From Bacteroidetes bacterium HGW-Bacteroidetes-14 (GTDB lineage Bacteria > Bacteroidota > Bacteroidia > Bacteroidales > UBA932): a stretch of DNA of 49,165 bases. Below the pieces are notes generated by a model, which was given only the letters and a program-made list of their open reading frames with translations, made no database searches and was not told the origin of the DNA. Location: positions 1 to 49,165 of the forward strand of contig PHDP01000004.1 of NCBI GenBank assembly GCA_002842655.1, given 5' to 3'. The position numbers and the translations under genes are program-made. Positions 16,519 through 25,006 of this stretch are shown here, in pieces (the first letter of the stretch is position 1; each line of letters opens with the position of its first letter).

Positions 16519-17868
16519 ATGAAAATCATCATCGCCGGAGCAGGTGATGTCGGCACTCACCTTGCCAAAATGCTCGGAAACGAGGATCATGAACTCACCG
16601 TTATAGACAATGACGAGCTGAGACTTAATCATGTAGGCGAGGTTGCAGATATCATCCCAATTTTCGGATCTCCTACATCTATTGCCACGCTTGAAAAGGC
16701 AGAGGTAAGGAAGTCCGATCTCTTTATTGCTGTAAGTCCTGCCCAGGAACAGGATGTTAACATCATAAGCGCAATGCTGGCAAAAAAGATGGGAACAGGC
16801 AAGGTAACCGCCCGGATTAACAATGATGAGTATCTAAAAAACGAAAACAAGCTCCTCTTTACCGAGATGGGTATTGACCTTCTTTTCTATCCTGAAAAGA
16901 TTGCATCTCACGAAATCATTGACCTTCTCAAACAGACAGGTACCTCAGAATTCATGGACTTTTCAGGAGGGAAGCTTCAGCTTATTGTATTCCGCCTGGA
17001 TGACGGAGCTCCACTCATAAATAAGACTCTGTCTGACTATTCAGTTCCGGGAGTTGAACCTATGTACAGAGCCGTGGCAATTGCCCGCGACGGTCAGACC
17101 ATTATCCCACGCGCCTCAACAAAATTCAAGGAGAAAGATATTGTCTTTGTTATTTCGAAAAGAGCCGGCGCCCAGGAGGTGATGAGCTATTCCGGCAAAA
17201 ACAACATCGATGTCAAGAGACTCATGATTGTTGGCGGAGGCAGGATTGGCGAAATGGTTGCAAAAAAGCTGGAAAATTCCGTCGACTATATTAAACTGAT
17301 TGAGAGACGCCGTGAAAGATGCGATGTTCTCAATGAAACCCTCAGCAAAACTCTTGTCATAAACGGCGATGCAAGAAACACAGACCTCCTTATTGAAGAG
17401 GATGTGAATGACTTTGACGCATTTGTTGCCGTGACAAGCAGCTCAGAGACAAACATTCTCTCATGCGTAATGGCCAAGAAGATGGGTGTGGCAAAAACAA
17501 TTGCAGAGGTTGAGAACATAGACTACATAAAACTTGCAGAGGGAATGGGCGTAGACGCCGTTATCAACAAGAAACTTATTACTGCAAGCCGTATTTTCCG
17601 TTTTACTCTGTCAAACAAGGTCCAGTCCATTAAATGTCTGAACGGATCAGATGCAGAGATTCTGGAATTCATTGTTAATCCAAACAGTAAAATTACTCAG
17701 GACAAACTGCGACATCTCGGCTTCCCTAAAGATGCGATTATCGGGGGAGTTATCCGTGGAACGCATAGTTTTATTGCACTGGGAGACACTGAAATCAAGC
17801 CTTACGACAGGGTTGTAGTGTTTGCCCTTCCAAGTGCCCTTTCAAAGGTGAACAAATTCTTCGCCTGA
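16519..17868 (+). CDS. trkA: Trk system potassium uptake regulator (two TrkA-N/TrkA-C repeats)
   Basis: MKIIIAGAGDVGTHLAKML and a second Rossmann motif MIVGGGRIGEMVA. Confidence 0.95.
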   Translation: MKIIIAGAGDVGTHLAKMLGNEDHELTVIDNDELRLNHVGEVADIIPIFGSPTSIATLEKAEVRKSDLFIAVSPAQEQDVNIISAMLAKKMGTGKVTARINNDEYLKNENKLLFTEMGIDLLFYPEKIASHEIIDLLKQTGTSEFMDFSGGKLQLIVFRLDDGAPLINKTLSDYSVPGVEPMYRAVAIARDGQTIIPRASTKFKEKDIVFVISKRAGAQEVMSYSGKNNIDVKRLMIVGGGRIGEMVAKKLENSVDYIKLIERRRERCDVLNETLSKTLVINGDARNTDLLIEEDVNDFDAFVAVTSSSETNILSCVMAKKMGVAKTIAEVENIDYIKLAEGMGVDAVINKKLITASRIFRFTLSNKVQSIKCLNGSDAEILEFIVNPNSKITQDKLRHLGFPKDAIIGGVIRGTHSFIALGDTEIKPYDRVVVFALPSALSKVNKFFA

Positions 17869-17896
17869 TTTACCACTAAATCAAACATATTGCTCT

Positions 17897-17965
17897 GAAT
17901 CATAATCAAAATGATTCGGTTTGATTATAATTTTCAATGTTTTTGTATATTGAAGATTATAATTT
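17897..17965. promoter_or_regulatory. Structured aspA upstream region: interleaved inverted repeats and an 11-bp direct repeat
   Basis: gaatcat/atgattc (17897-17903, 17911-17917), ataatcaaa/tttgattat (17902-17910, 17920-17928), direct repeat gattataattt (17923-17933, 17955-17965), ttcaat/attgaa (17933-17938, 17949-17954). Confidence 0.55.
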
Positions 17966-17967
17966 AT

Positions 17968-17975
17968 TACCTTCG
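17968..17975 (+). promoter_or_regulatory. Putative -7 box TACCTTCG for aspA
   Basis: Near-consensus, 29 bp upstream of ATG 18005. Confidence 0.4.
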
Positions 17976-18004
17976 CGGACATTTTAATCATAAATATTGC
18001 AATT

Positions 18005-19435
18005 ATGGGCAAAACCAGTATCAAATCAGAAGGAAAAGTGCGAAGGGAGCATGACCTTCTGGGTGACAGAGATGTTCCTTCAGAGGCACTTTACGGAGTT
18101 CAGACTCTCAGATGTATTGAGAACTTTGACATAAGCAGGCAGCTGCTTTCACAGTATCCCCAGTTTATAAAGGGTCTGGGAATTGTAAAGATGGGTGCCG
18201 TTCTGGCAAACCACGAACTGGGTCTAATAGACGACAAGGTTAAGGATGCAATAGTTGAGGCTTGTCAGGAACTTATTGATGGTAAACACCTGGAGCATTT
18301 CCCGATTGACATGATTCAGGGAGGTGCCGGAACTTCAGTAAATATGAATGCCAATGAAGTTATAGCAAACAGGGCACTTGAAATCATGGGAAAAGAGCAC
18401 GGGCAGTATGAGTTCTGCAGCCCCAATGACCATGTAAACATGGCTCAGTCAACAAATGACGCCTACCCAAGCGCAATGCACATTGGTCTCTATATTAAAC
18501 ACTTCGAGATAAGAGAGTCTCTTGAAAAGCTGATTGCCTCCTTTGAAGCAAAAGAGAGAGAATTTGCCGGAATTATTAAAATGGGAAGGACACAGCTTCA
18601 GGACGCAGTTCCTATGACTCTGGGACAAAGTTTTGGTGCTTTTGCCTCAGCAATGAAGCATGAACTTCGCAGACTTGACAAGGCATCAAGGGAGCTTCTC
18701 TATATAAATATGGGTGCAACGGCAATTGGAACAGGTATCACTGCCGAGCCGGGTTATGCCGAGGCCTGCATCTACCATATAAGAAAAATTACGGGCTGGG
18801 ACCTGAAACTTTCATACAATCTTATTGAGGCAACACACGATACATCGTGCATGGTTGCATATTCTGCAGCGCTCAGATCGATAGCCATCAGACTCTCAAA
18901 AATCTGCAACGACCTGAGATTCCTTTCATCAGGTCCAAGAACTGGTATCGCAGAGATTAAACTTCCTCCAAAACAGCCGGGATCTTCAATTATGCCCGGC
19001 AAGGTAAATCCGGTTATTCCGGAAGTTGTGAATCAGGTTTGCTTTAAGGTAATTGGTAATGACCTTACCATTACCATGGCATCTGAAGCTGCACAGCTTG
19101 AACTTAATGTGATGGAGCCTGTTCTTGTACACAGTCTCACTGAGTCAGGCGACTGGATGAAGAGAGGTATGGACGCCCTTCGCATCGAATGTATTGAAGG
19201 TATTGAGGCAAATCCTGAGCATTGCCGCGAAATGGTTGAGCACTCTATTGGAATTGTTACAGCTCTGAAGCCATTTATCGGATATGCGAAAAGTACAGAG
19301 ATTGCGAGCGAAGCACTTGCTACAGGCGGAAGTGTTTATCAGCTTGTACTTGACAAGGGAATCCTTACAAAGGAGCAGCTTGACAAAATTCTGGATCCTA
19401 AAAACATGATCAGACCGGTTAAGATTACTATCTAA
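18005..19435 (+). CDS. aspA: Aspartate ammonia-lyase
   Basis: REHDLLGDRDVPSEALYGVQT; signature GSSIMPGKVNPV. Confidence 0.96.
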   Translation: MGKTSIKSEGKVRREHDLLGDRDVPSEALYGVQTLRCIENFDISRQLLSQYPQFIKGLGIVKMGAVLANHELGLIDDKVKDAIVEACQELIDGKHLEHFPIDMIQGGAGTSVNMNANEVIANRALEIMGKEHGQYEFCSPNDHVNMAQSTNDAYPSAMHIGLYIKHFEIRESLEKLIASFEAKEREFAGIIKMGRTQLQDAVPMTLGQSFGAFASAMKHELRRLDKASRELLYINMGATAIGTGITAEPGYAEACIYHIRKITGWDLKLSYNLIEATHDTSCMVAYSAALRSIAIRLSKICNDLRFLSSGPRTGIAEIKLPPKQPGSSIMPGKVNPVIPEVVNQVCFKVIGNDLTITMASEAAQLELNVMEPVLVHSLTESGDWMKRGMDALRIECIEGIEANPEHCREMVEHSIGIVTALKPFIGYAKSTEIASEALATGGSVYQLVLDKGILTKEQLDKILDPKNMIRPVKITI

Positions 19436-19459
19436 AAACTAGTCCGCTTAAAAGTTACG

Positions 19460-19502
19460 GTTCCTCACCGGAAAAGTGTTATCAGCTTTCCCCGTGAGGA
19501 AC
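19460..19502 (+). terminator. Strong hairpin between aspA and the ABC-F gene
   Basis: gttcctcaccggaaaag / ctttccccgtgaggaac, 15/17 pairs, 9-nt loop, followed by T-rich tttacattttctt. Confidence 0.7.
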
Positions 19503-19514
19503 TTTACATTTTCT

Positions 19515-19522
19515 TATCTTTG
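19515..19522 (+). promoter_or_regulatory. Putative -7 box TATCTTTG of the ABC-F gene, 4 nt from ATG
   Basis: TATCTTTGCAGCATG; consensus TAnnTTTG. Confidence 0.6.
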
Positions 19523-19526
19523 CAGC

Positions 19527-21425
19527 ATGGCAAGTATACTTCAGGCAGAAAAGCTTTCAAAATCATACGGAATCCGTACCCTGTTCGATAATCTGGACAT
19601 CAATATTAATGAGGGGGATAAAATTGCACTCATTGCTCCCAACGGCAGCGGCAAGAGCACGCTTCTGCGCGTTCTGGCGGGAAAAGACTCATCTGACGGC
19701 GACGGTTCGGTTAAGCTAAAGAGCGGAGTTAAGGTTGCATGGCTGGAGCAGGAGCCGGAACTGAATCCTGCAAACACTGTGTTTGAAGAGGTGTTTGGAG
19801 CATCGGACACTCTCTCTGCAACTATTATGGAGTATGAAGCTGCTCTTCTGGCAAATGACCAGACAAGGCTGGAGAAGGCAATTCACGGAATGGATGCACA
19901 CGATGCCTGGCAGTACGAAATTAAGGTAAAACAGGTTCTTTCAAGGCTTGAACTGACCGACATTAATATGCCTGTCTCATCTCTTTCCGGAGGACAGAGA
20001 AAAAGGGTTGCACTGGCATCCATGATGATACATGAGGCAGATCTTATCGTTCTTGACGAGCCCACAAACCACCTTGACCTTGAAGTGATTGAATATCTTG
20101 AGGAGTACCTCAAAAGAACCACATCATCTGTGCTTATGGTGACACACGACAGATATTTTCTGGACAGGGTCTGCAACCATATTCTTGAGCTTGACAATGG
20201 TAAAATGTACACCTATAAAGGTAACTACTCATACTTTCTTGAGAAGAGGGAGGAGCGCGTAGATAACTTTAACACAGAGACAGAGAGAGCCCGTAACCTC
20301 CTCAGAGGCGAACTGGAGTGGATGAGAAGAATGCCTCAGGCAAGGGCTACCAAGGCCAAATACCGCATCAATGCATTTTACGAACTTAAGGAGAAGGCCG
20401 AGCGCACCATTAAGGAGAAGAGCATGAGAATTGATGTTGGCAGCTCAAGACTGGGAACAAAAATAATCAATTGTAAACATTTGAGTCACTACTGGGGAGA
20501 CTACTGCTCAGTAGATGATTTTACATACAACTTTGCTAAGGGAGAAAAAATTGGAATTGTGGGCGCCAACGGCGCCGGCAAGACAACCTTTCTCAATCTG
20601 ATGACAGGAGATTTGAAGCCAGCATCCGGTGATATCGAATGGGGTGAAACTCTTGTTATTGGTCACTACAAACAGACGGGACTTGATTTTGACCCTGAAG
20701 AGACAGTGATTGAAGCGGTAAGAAAGATAGCTGAGGTTGTTACCCTTGCAGATGGTTCGGTGATGCCTGTTTCACAGTTTCTGAGCAGATTTCTCTTCCC
20801 CCACTCCACTCACAATACAAAGATTGAGAGGCTGAGCGGAGGAGAGAGAAGACGCCTCTACCTCGTCACTGTTCTGATGAAAAGTCCAAACTTCCTGATT
20901 CTGGACGAACCAACCAACGACCTTGATATCGTCAGCCTCAATGTACTTGAGGAGTATCTCTCCACCTTTCCCGGATGTCTGATAATTGTTTCTCACGACA
21001 GGTACTTTCTCGATAAGCTGGCAGATCACCTCTTTGTATTTGAAGGAGGCGGTATGATTAAGGATTATGTTGGCAAATATTCAGAATACAGAGAGCTGGT
21101 AAAAGAGCGGGAGCGTGAGGCCGAACTTGCGGAAAAGGCAAAAAAGGAGAAGGAGGCAGAGAGAGCCAGAGTGGCAGAGAGAGAGAATCAGCCTTCAAAG
21201 GGAGCCCCTTCTGCAGAGAGGAAACTATCCTGGAAAGAGCAGAGGGAGCTTGAGTCTCTGGAAAATGAGATTGCCTCTCTGGAAAATGAAAAAGGCAGTC
21301 TTGAGACTGCCCTTTCTTCCGGAAACCTCTCTCCTGAAGAGCTTACCAAAGCTTCACTCAGAATCGGAGAGATTATGTCAGTTATTGATAAAAAGAGCGA
21401 CCGCTGGCTTGAATTAAGCAGCTAG
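19527..21425 (+). CDS. ABC-F family ATPase (Uup-like)
   Basis: Two Walker A (APNGSGKST, GANGAGKTT), two signatures LSGGQRKR and LSGGERRR, C-terminal coiled coil; ATG 19527 rather than GTG 19476, which lies in the hairpin. Confidence 0.94.
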   Translation: MASILQAEKLSKSYGIRTLFDNLDININEGDKIALIAPNGSGKSTLLRVLAGKDSSDGDGSVKLKSGVKVAWLEQEPELNPANTVFEEVFGASDTLSATIMEYEAALLANDQTRLEKAIHGMDAHDAWQYEIKVKQVLSRLELTDINMPVSSLSGGQRKRVALASMMIHEADLIVLDEPTNHLDLEVIEYLEEYLKRTTSSVLMVTHDRYFLDRVCNHILELDNGKMYTYKGNYSYFLEKREERVDNFNTETERARNLLRGELEWMRRMPQARATKAKYRINAFYELKEKAERTIKEKSMRIDVGSSRLGTKIINCKHLSHYWGDYCSVDDFTYNFAKGEKIGIVGANGAGKTTFLNLMTGDLKPASGDIEWGETLVIGHYKQTGLDFDPEETVIEAVRKIAEVVTLADGSVMPVSQFLSRFLFPHSTHNTKIERLSGGERRRLYLVTVLMKSPNFLILDEPTNDLDIVSLNVLEEYLSTFPGCLIIVSHDRYFLDKLADHLFVFEGGGMIKDYVGKYSEYRELVKEREREAELAEKAKKEKEAERARVAERENQPSKGAPSAERKLSWKEQRELESLENEIASLENEKGSLETALSSGNLSPEELTKASLRIGEIMSVIDKKSDRWLELSS

Positions 21426-21438
21426 CCGCACTTTTTTG

Positions 21439-23115
21439 TTACTCCATAAGTTTCTTGTACTTGAACCTCTTTGGTGTGATATCACCCATGCGGCGCTTCT
21501 TGTTCTCTTCATACTCGCTGTAAGAACCTTCAAAGAAATAGATCTTTGAATCTCCCTCAAAGGCAAGAATATGAGTTGCTATTCTGTCCAGGAACCAGCG
21601 GTCGTGTGAGATAATTACAGCACATCCGGCAAAGTTCTCCAGACCCTCCTCAAGGGCACGGATTGTATTTACGTCAACATCATTGGTTGGCTCGTCAAGA
21701 AGAAGAACGTTGCCCTCTTCCTTAAGAGCAAGCGCAAGGTGAAGACGGTTTCTTTCACCACCTGAGAGGATTCCGCATTTCTTCTCCTGATCTGCGCCTG
21801 AGAAGTTAAACCTTGAAACATAGGCTCTTGCATTAACCTCTTTATTGCCCAGTTTTACAAATTCTGAGTTTTGCGATATTGTTTCATAAACCGTTTTATC
21901 GGGATCAATCAGCTTGTGCTGCTGGTCAATGTATGCAGTTTTCACAGTCTCTCCAACTGAGAATGTACCCGAGTTTGGAGTATCAAGACCCATTATCAGG
22001 CGGAAAAGAGTAGTCTTACCTGCTCCGTTCGGACCAATAACGCCAACTATACCTGCAGGCGGAAGCTTGAAGTTGAGACCTTCAAAGAGAATTCTGTCTC
22101 CGAATCCTTTTGTGACATCAATTGCCTCAATTACTTTATCACCAAGTCTTGGTCCGTTAGGGATAAAGATTTCGAGTTTTTCCTCCTTAGTCCTTCCATC
22201 CTCATTGAGCATCTTTTCGTATGCAGAGAGACGAGCCTTTGATTTTGCCTGGCGAGCCTTTGGCGACATTCTCACCCACTCAAGCTCACGCTCGAGGGTT
22301 TTGCGTCTTTTGCTCTCCTGCTTCTCCTCTGTTGCAAGACGCTTGGATTTCTGGTCAAGCCATGAAGAGTAGTTACCCTTCCATGGAATACCCTCTCCCC
22401 TGTCAAGTTCAAGAATCCAGCCCGCTACATTGTCAAGGAAATATCTGTCGTGGGTCACCGCAATTACGGTACCCTTGTACTGCTGAAGGTGTGCCTCGAG
22501 CCACTGGATACTCTCTGTATCAAGGTGGTTGGTAGGCTCGTCAAGAAGGAGCACATCGGGCTCCCTGAGAAGAAGACGGCATAGTGCAACCCTGCGCTTC
22601 TCTCCACCGCTCAGGTGTTTGATGCTTGCATCCGGGTCCGGGCACTGGAGTGCATCCATTGCCCTCTCGAGTTTTGAATCAATATCCCATCCGTTTACAT
22701 GTTCAATTTTGTCTGTAAGTTCACCCTGTAGTTCAATGAGCTTTGCCATCTCATCATCACTCATAGGCTCCATAAACTTGTTGTTTACCTCTTCATACTG
22801 TTTAAGAAGAGATACAACCTCATGAACACCCTCCTGCACCACCTCAAGAACTGTTTTGTTCTCATCCAGGTGAGGCTCCTGCTCAAGGTAACCCACAGTG
22901 TAGCCCGGTGCCCAAACAACATCTCCCTCGATAGCTGTTTCAACACCTGCTATTATCTTTAAAAGGGTAGATTTACCCGATCCGTTAAGACCAATGATTC
23001 CAATCTTCGCTCCGTAAAAGAACGAAAGGTAAATGTCCTTAAGAATTGCTTTGTTGTTTGTAGGCAAAATCTTGCCCACCCCGTTCATTGAAAATATTAT
23101 CTTTTCGTCTGCCAT
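21439..23115 (-). CDS. ettA: Energy-dependent translational throttle protein (ABC-F)
   Basis: ADEKIIFSMNGVGKILPTNNKAILKDIYLSFFYGAKIGIIGLNGSGKST; VGYLEQEPHLDENKTV; ends PKRFKYKKL. Confidence 0.96.
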   Translation of the reverse strand: MADEKIIFSMNGVGKILPTNNKAILKDIYLSFFYGAKIGIIGLNGSGKSTLLKIIAGVETAIEGDVVWAPGYTVGYLEQEPHLDENKTVLEVVQEGVHEVVSLLKQYEEVNNKFMEPMSDDEMAKLIELQGELTDKIEHVNGWDIDSKLERAMDALQCPDPDASIKHLSGGEKRRVALCRLLLREPDVLLLDEPTNHLDTESIQWLEAHLQQYKGTVIAVTHDRYFLDNVAGWILELDRGEGIPWKGNYSSWLDQKSKRLATEEKQESKRRKTLERELEWVRMSPKARQAKSKARLSAYEKMLNEDGRTKEEKLEIFIPNGPRLGDKVIEAIDVTKGFGDRILFEGLNFKLPPAGIVGVIGPNGAGKTTLFRLIMGLDTPNSGTFSVGETVKTAYIDQQHKLIDPDKTVYETISQNSEFVKLGNKEVNARAYVSRFNFSGADQEKKCGILSGGERNRLHLALALKEEGNVLLLDEPTNDVDVNTIRALEEGLENFAGCAVIISHDRWFLDRIATHILAFEGDSKIYFFEGSYSEYEENKKRRMGDITPKRFKYKKLME

Positions 23116-23132
23116 AAATTGTTAATTTGCGG

Positions 23133-23140
23133 CAAAGATA
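23133..23140 (-). promoter_or_regulatory. Putative -7 box TATCTTTG for ettA
   Basis: caaagata on + strand. Confidence 0.5.
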
Positions 23141-23148
23141 ACATTAGA

Positions 23149-24402
23149 TTACCGCTTTCCCAATTTGAGAACAAGAGAGTCAATATATTGAACCGACTTT
23201 AACGAGTCCGACACATGCTTCATGCTCTTAATCTGAAGATTGTAAGCATCTCTGTTCTCTCTTTTTACAGGATCTGCCGGAGGTGCCTCCATCTTAAGAG
23301 GATTTATAGCCTTTCCATCTTTCCAGATTCTGAAGTCCAGATGCGGACCTGTTGAGAGGCCGGTACTTCCGACATAACCTATTACTTCTCCCTGTCTCAC
23401 TCTCTTGCCTGTTGAGAGACCCTTTGCGTAGGCCGAAAGGTGAAGGTATGCAGATGTGTAGGTCGAATTGTGGCGGATTTTTACTGTATTTCCGCCGCCT
23501 CCAGCATAGGCTTTTTGAATTACAACTCCGTCACCTATACTCATAACAGGAGTCCCTTTAGGTGCTGCATAGTCAATACCGGTATGAGGCCTCACGATTC
23601 TGGTCACCGGGTGTCTTCTTGAGTATGTAAAGCCCGACGATATGCGGGTAAAGCTGAGAGGTGCCTTCAGAAAAGCTTTTCTGAGGTTCTCTCCCTTCTC
23701 GTTCCAGTACTGCGGAACTTCGTCCTGAATAAACCGGTATGCCTCATACATTACTCCGCCGTGTCTGAAGTAGGCTGCCTGAACATCACCTATATCAAGA
23801 ACCTCTCCTCCCGCAAGAATCTCTTCATAAATGACCGTGAACGAATCACCCTTCTGCAGTCCAAAGAAGTCAATTGTCCAAGCATAAATTTCAGACAATC
23901 TCAGTGCCAGCATTGGGTTAAGCCCTGCTTTGGACATATCATTCCAAAGAGAGGTGTTGATTGTGGCTTCTGCAACTCTTGTCCTGACTGTTACCGCCAC
24001 TTCGTCTACTTTAACAAATATTGAGTCATGCACACCAAAAGTTACATATGATGTCTTTGAGTTTTCATATACAAGGTATGCAAGTTTGGGAACTTCATCA
24101 AGGGTAAAGTATGCTTTGTAAGGGTTACCCACTTTAAGTTTTTTCAGATCGAATGTACCTCTGGCTGCCTGCGTAAGCGCATAAATATCTGCGCTCTGTG
24201 CACCAAGCTCAGTCATTAGGGTTGTAAAGAACTGACCTCTCTTTACGGTACCCTCCCTCATTTGAAATTCAGAAACAGGAATTCCGAACTCTGTCAGCTC
24301 CTCTTTTATTGGTTCCGATTGTAAATTATTTTGATTGTCCGGATTATTGTTATTGCACGCAACCAGCAGAATAACAGCGAATAATGGGGCTATAAATTTC
24401 AT
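23149..24402 (-). CDS. M23 family peptidase, lipoprotein-like
   Basis: Lipobox LLVAC; HPVTRIVRPHTGIDYAAPKGTPVMSIGDGVV; YLHLSAYAKGL; GLSTGPHLDFRIW. Confidence 0.94.
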   Translation of the reverse strand: MKFIAPLFAVILLVACNNNNPDNQNNLQSEPIKEELTEFGIPVSEFQMREGTVKRGQFFTTLMTELGAQSADIYALTQAARGTFDLKKLKVGNPYKAYFTLDEVPKLAYLVYENSKTSYVTFGVHDSIFVKVDEVAVTVRTRVAEATINTSLWNDMSKAGLNPMLALRLSEIYAWTIDFFGLQKGDSFTVIYEEILAGGEVLDIGDVQAAYFRHGGVMYEAYRFIQDEVPQYWNEKGENLRKAFLKAPLSFTRISSGFTYSRRHPVTRIVRPHTGIDYAAPKGTPVMSIGDGVVIQKAYAGGGGNTVKIRHNSTYTSAYLHLSAYAKGLSTGKRVRQGEVIGYVGSTGLSTGPHLDFRIWKDGKAINPLKMEAPPADPVKRENRDAYNLQIKSMKHVSDSLKSVQYIDSLVLKLGKR

Positions 24403-24460
24403 AAGCAAAAGTTTCTTAATTCAAAGATATAGAATTTCGGGGAGGGTGTTGATAAAATTG

Positions 24461-24496
24461 TGGAAATAATTGTAAAAAAATGTAAACAAGTGGAAA
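24461..24496 (+). promoter_or_regulatory. Four direct repeats TG[G/T]AAA at exact 10-bp spacing; candidate MraZ operator
   Basis: tggaaa 24461, tgtaaa 24471, tgtaaa 24481, tggaaa 24491, immediately upstream of the -7 box at 24505. Confidence 0.65.
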
Positions 24497-24504
24497 AGAT
24501 TTTT

Positions 24505-24512
24505 TAATTTTG
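24505..24512 (+). promoter_or_regulatory. Putative -7 box TAATTTTG for mraZ/dcw
   Basis: TAnnTTTG, 35 bp upstream of ATG 24548. Confidence 0.55.
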
Positions 24513-24547
24513 CATAGGTCGAAAAAAGGTAGGCCCGAATACGCAAT

Positions 24548-24994
24548 ATGGTCAAATTCATAGGAGAATATACTGCAAAGGTGGACGACAAGGGAAGGCT
24601 AATACTCCCCTCTTCGTTCAAGGCAGCCATATTGCCTGGTGGCGACCTCAGGCTGGTAATCAAAAAAGATCTCTTCTCCAATTGTCTGGAGATGTACACT
24701 TACGAAGAGTGGGCTAAAGAGAGTGAGCAGGTTAAATCCCGCCTCAACTTCTTCAACAGGGACCACTCACGCTTCTGGCGTGAATATATGCGCGACCGGG
24801 CCACGGTGGAGCCCGATGAAAAGCTTGGGAGGATTTCTGTTCCCAAAAGACTGCTTGAACAAATTGGGGTTGAAAAAGAGGTGATTTTTGCGGGCAATGA
24901 CCACAAAATTGAGATCTGGGCGAAAGAGGCCTTTGACAACAACAAGCTCAACGACAGCGATTACCTGGCACTTGCAGAAAACATTTTAGGATAG
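24548..24994 (+). CDS. mraZ: Transcriptional regulator MraZ
   Basis: GEYTAKVDDKGRLILPSSFK and second repeat DEKLGRISVPKRLLEQIGV; first gene of dcw cluster. Confidence 0.95.
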   Translation: MVKFIGEYTAKVDDKGRLILPSSFKAAILPGGDLRLVIKKDLFSNCLEMYTYEEWAKESEQVKSRLNFFNRDHSRFWREYMRDRATVEPDEKLGRISVPKRLLEQIGVEKEVIFAGNDHKIEIWAKEAFDNNKLNDSDYLALAENILG

Positions 24995-25006
24995 GGAGGT
25001 ATAGAT

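Noticed and set aside
17866-17883. tgattta-ccac-taaatca hairpin at the trkA stop as a terminator
   Set aside because: All A/T stem apart from one pair and no U-tract; too weak to call.
21291-21314. Terminator-like hairpin ggcagtc-ttga-gactgcc followed by cttt inside the ABC-F gene
   Set aside because: It is in-frame coding sequence (KGSLETALS) in the coiled-coil C-terminus and lacks a real U-tract.
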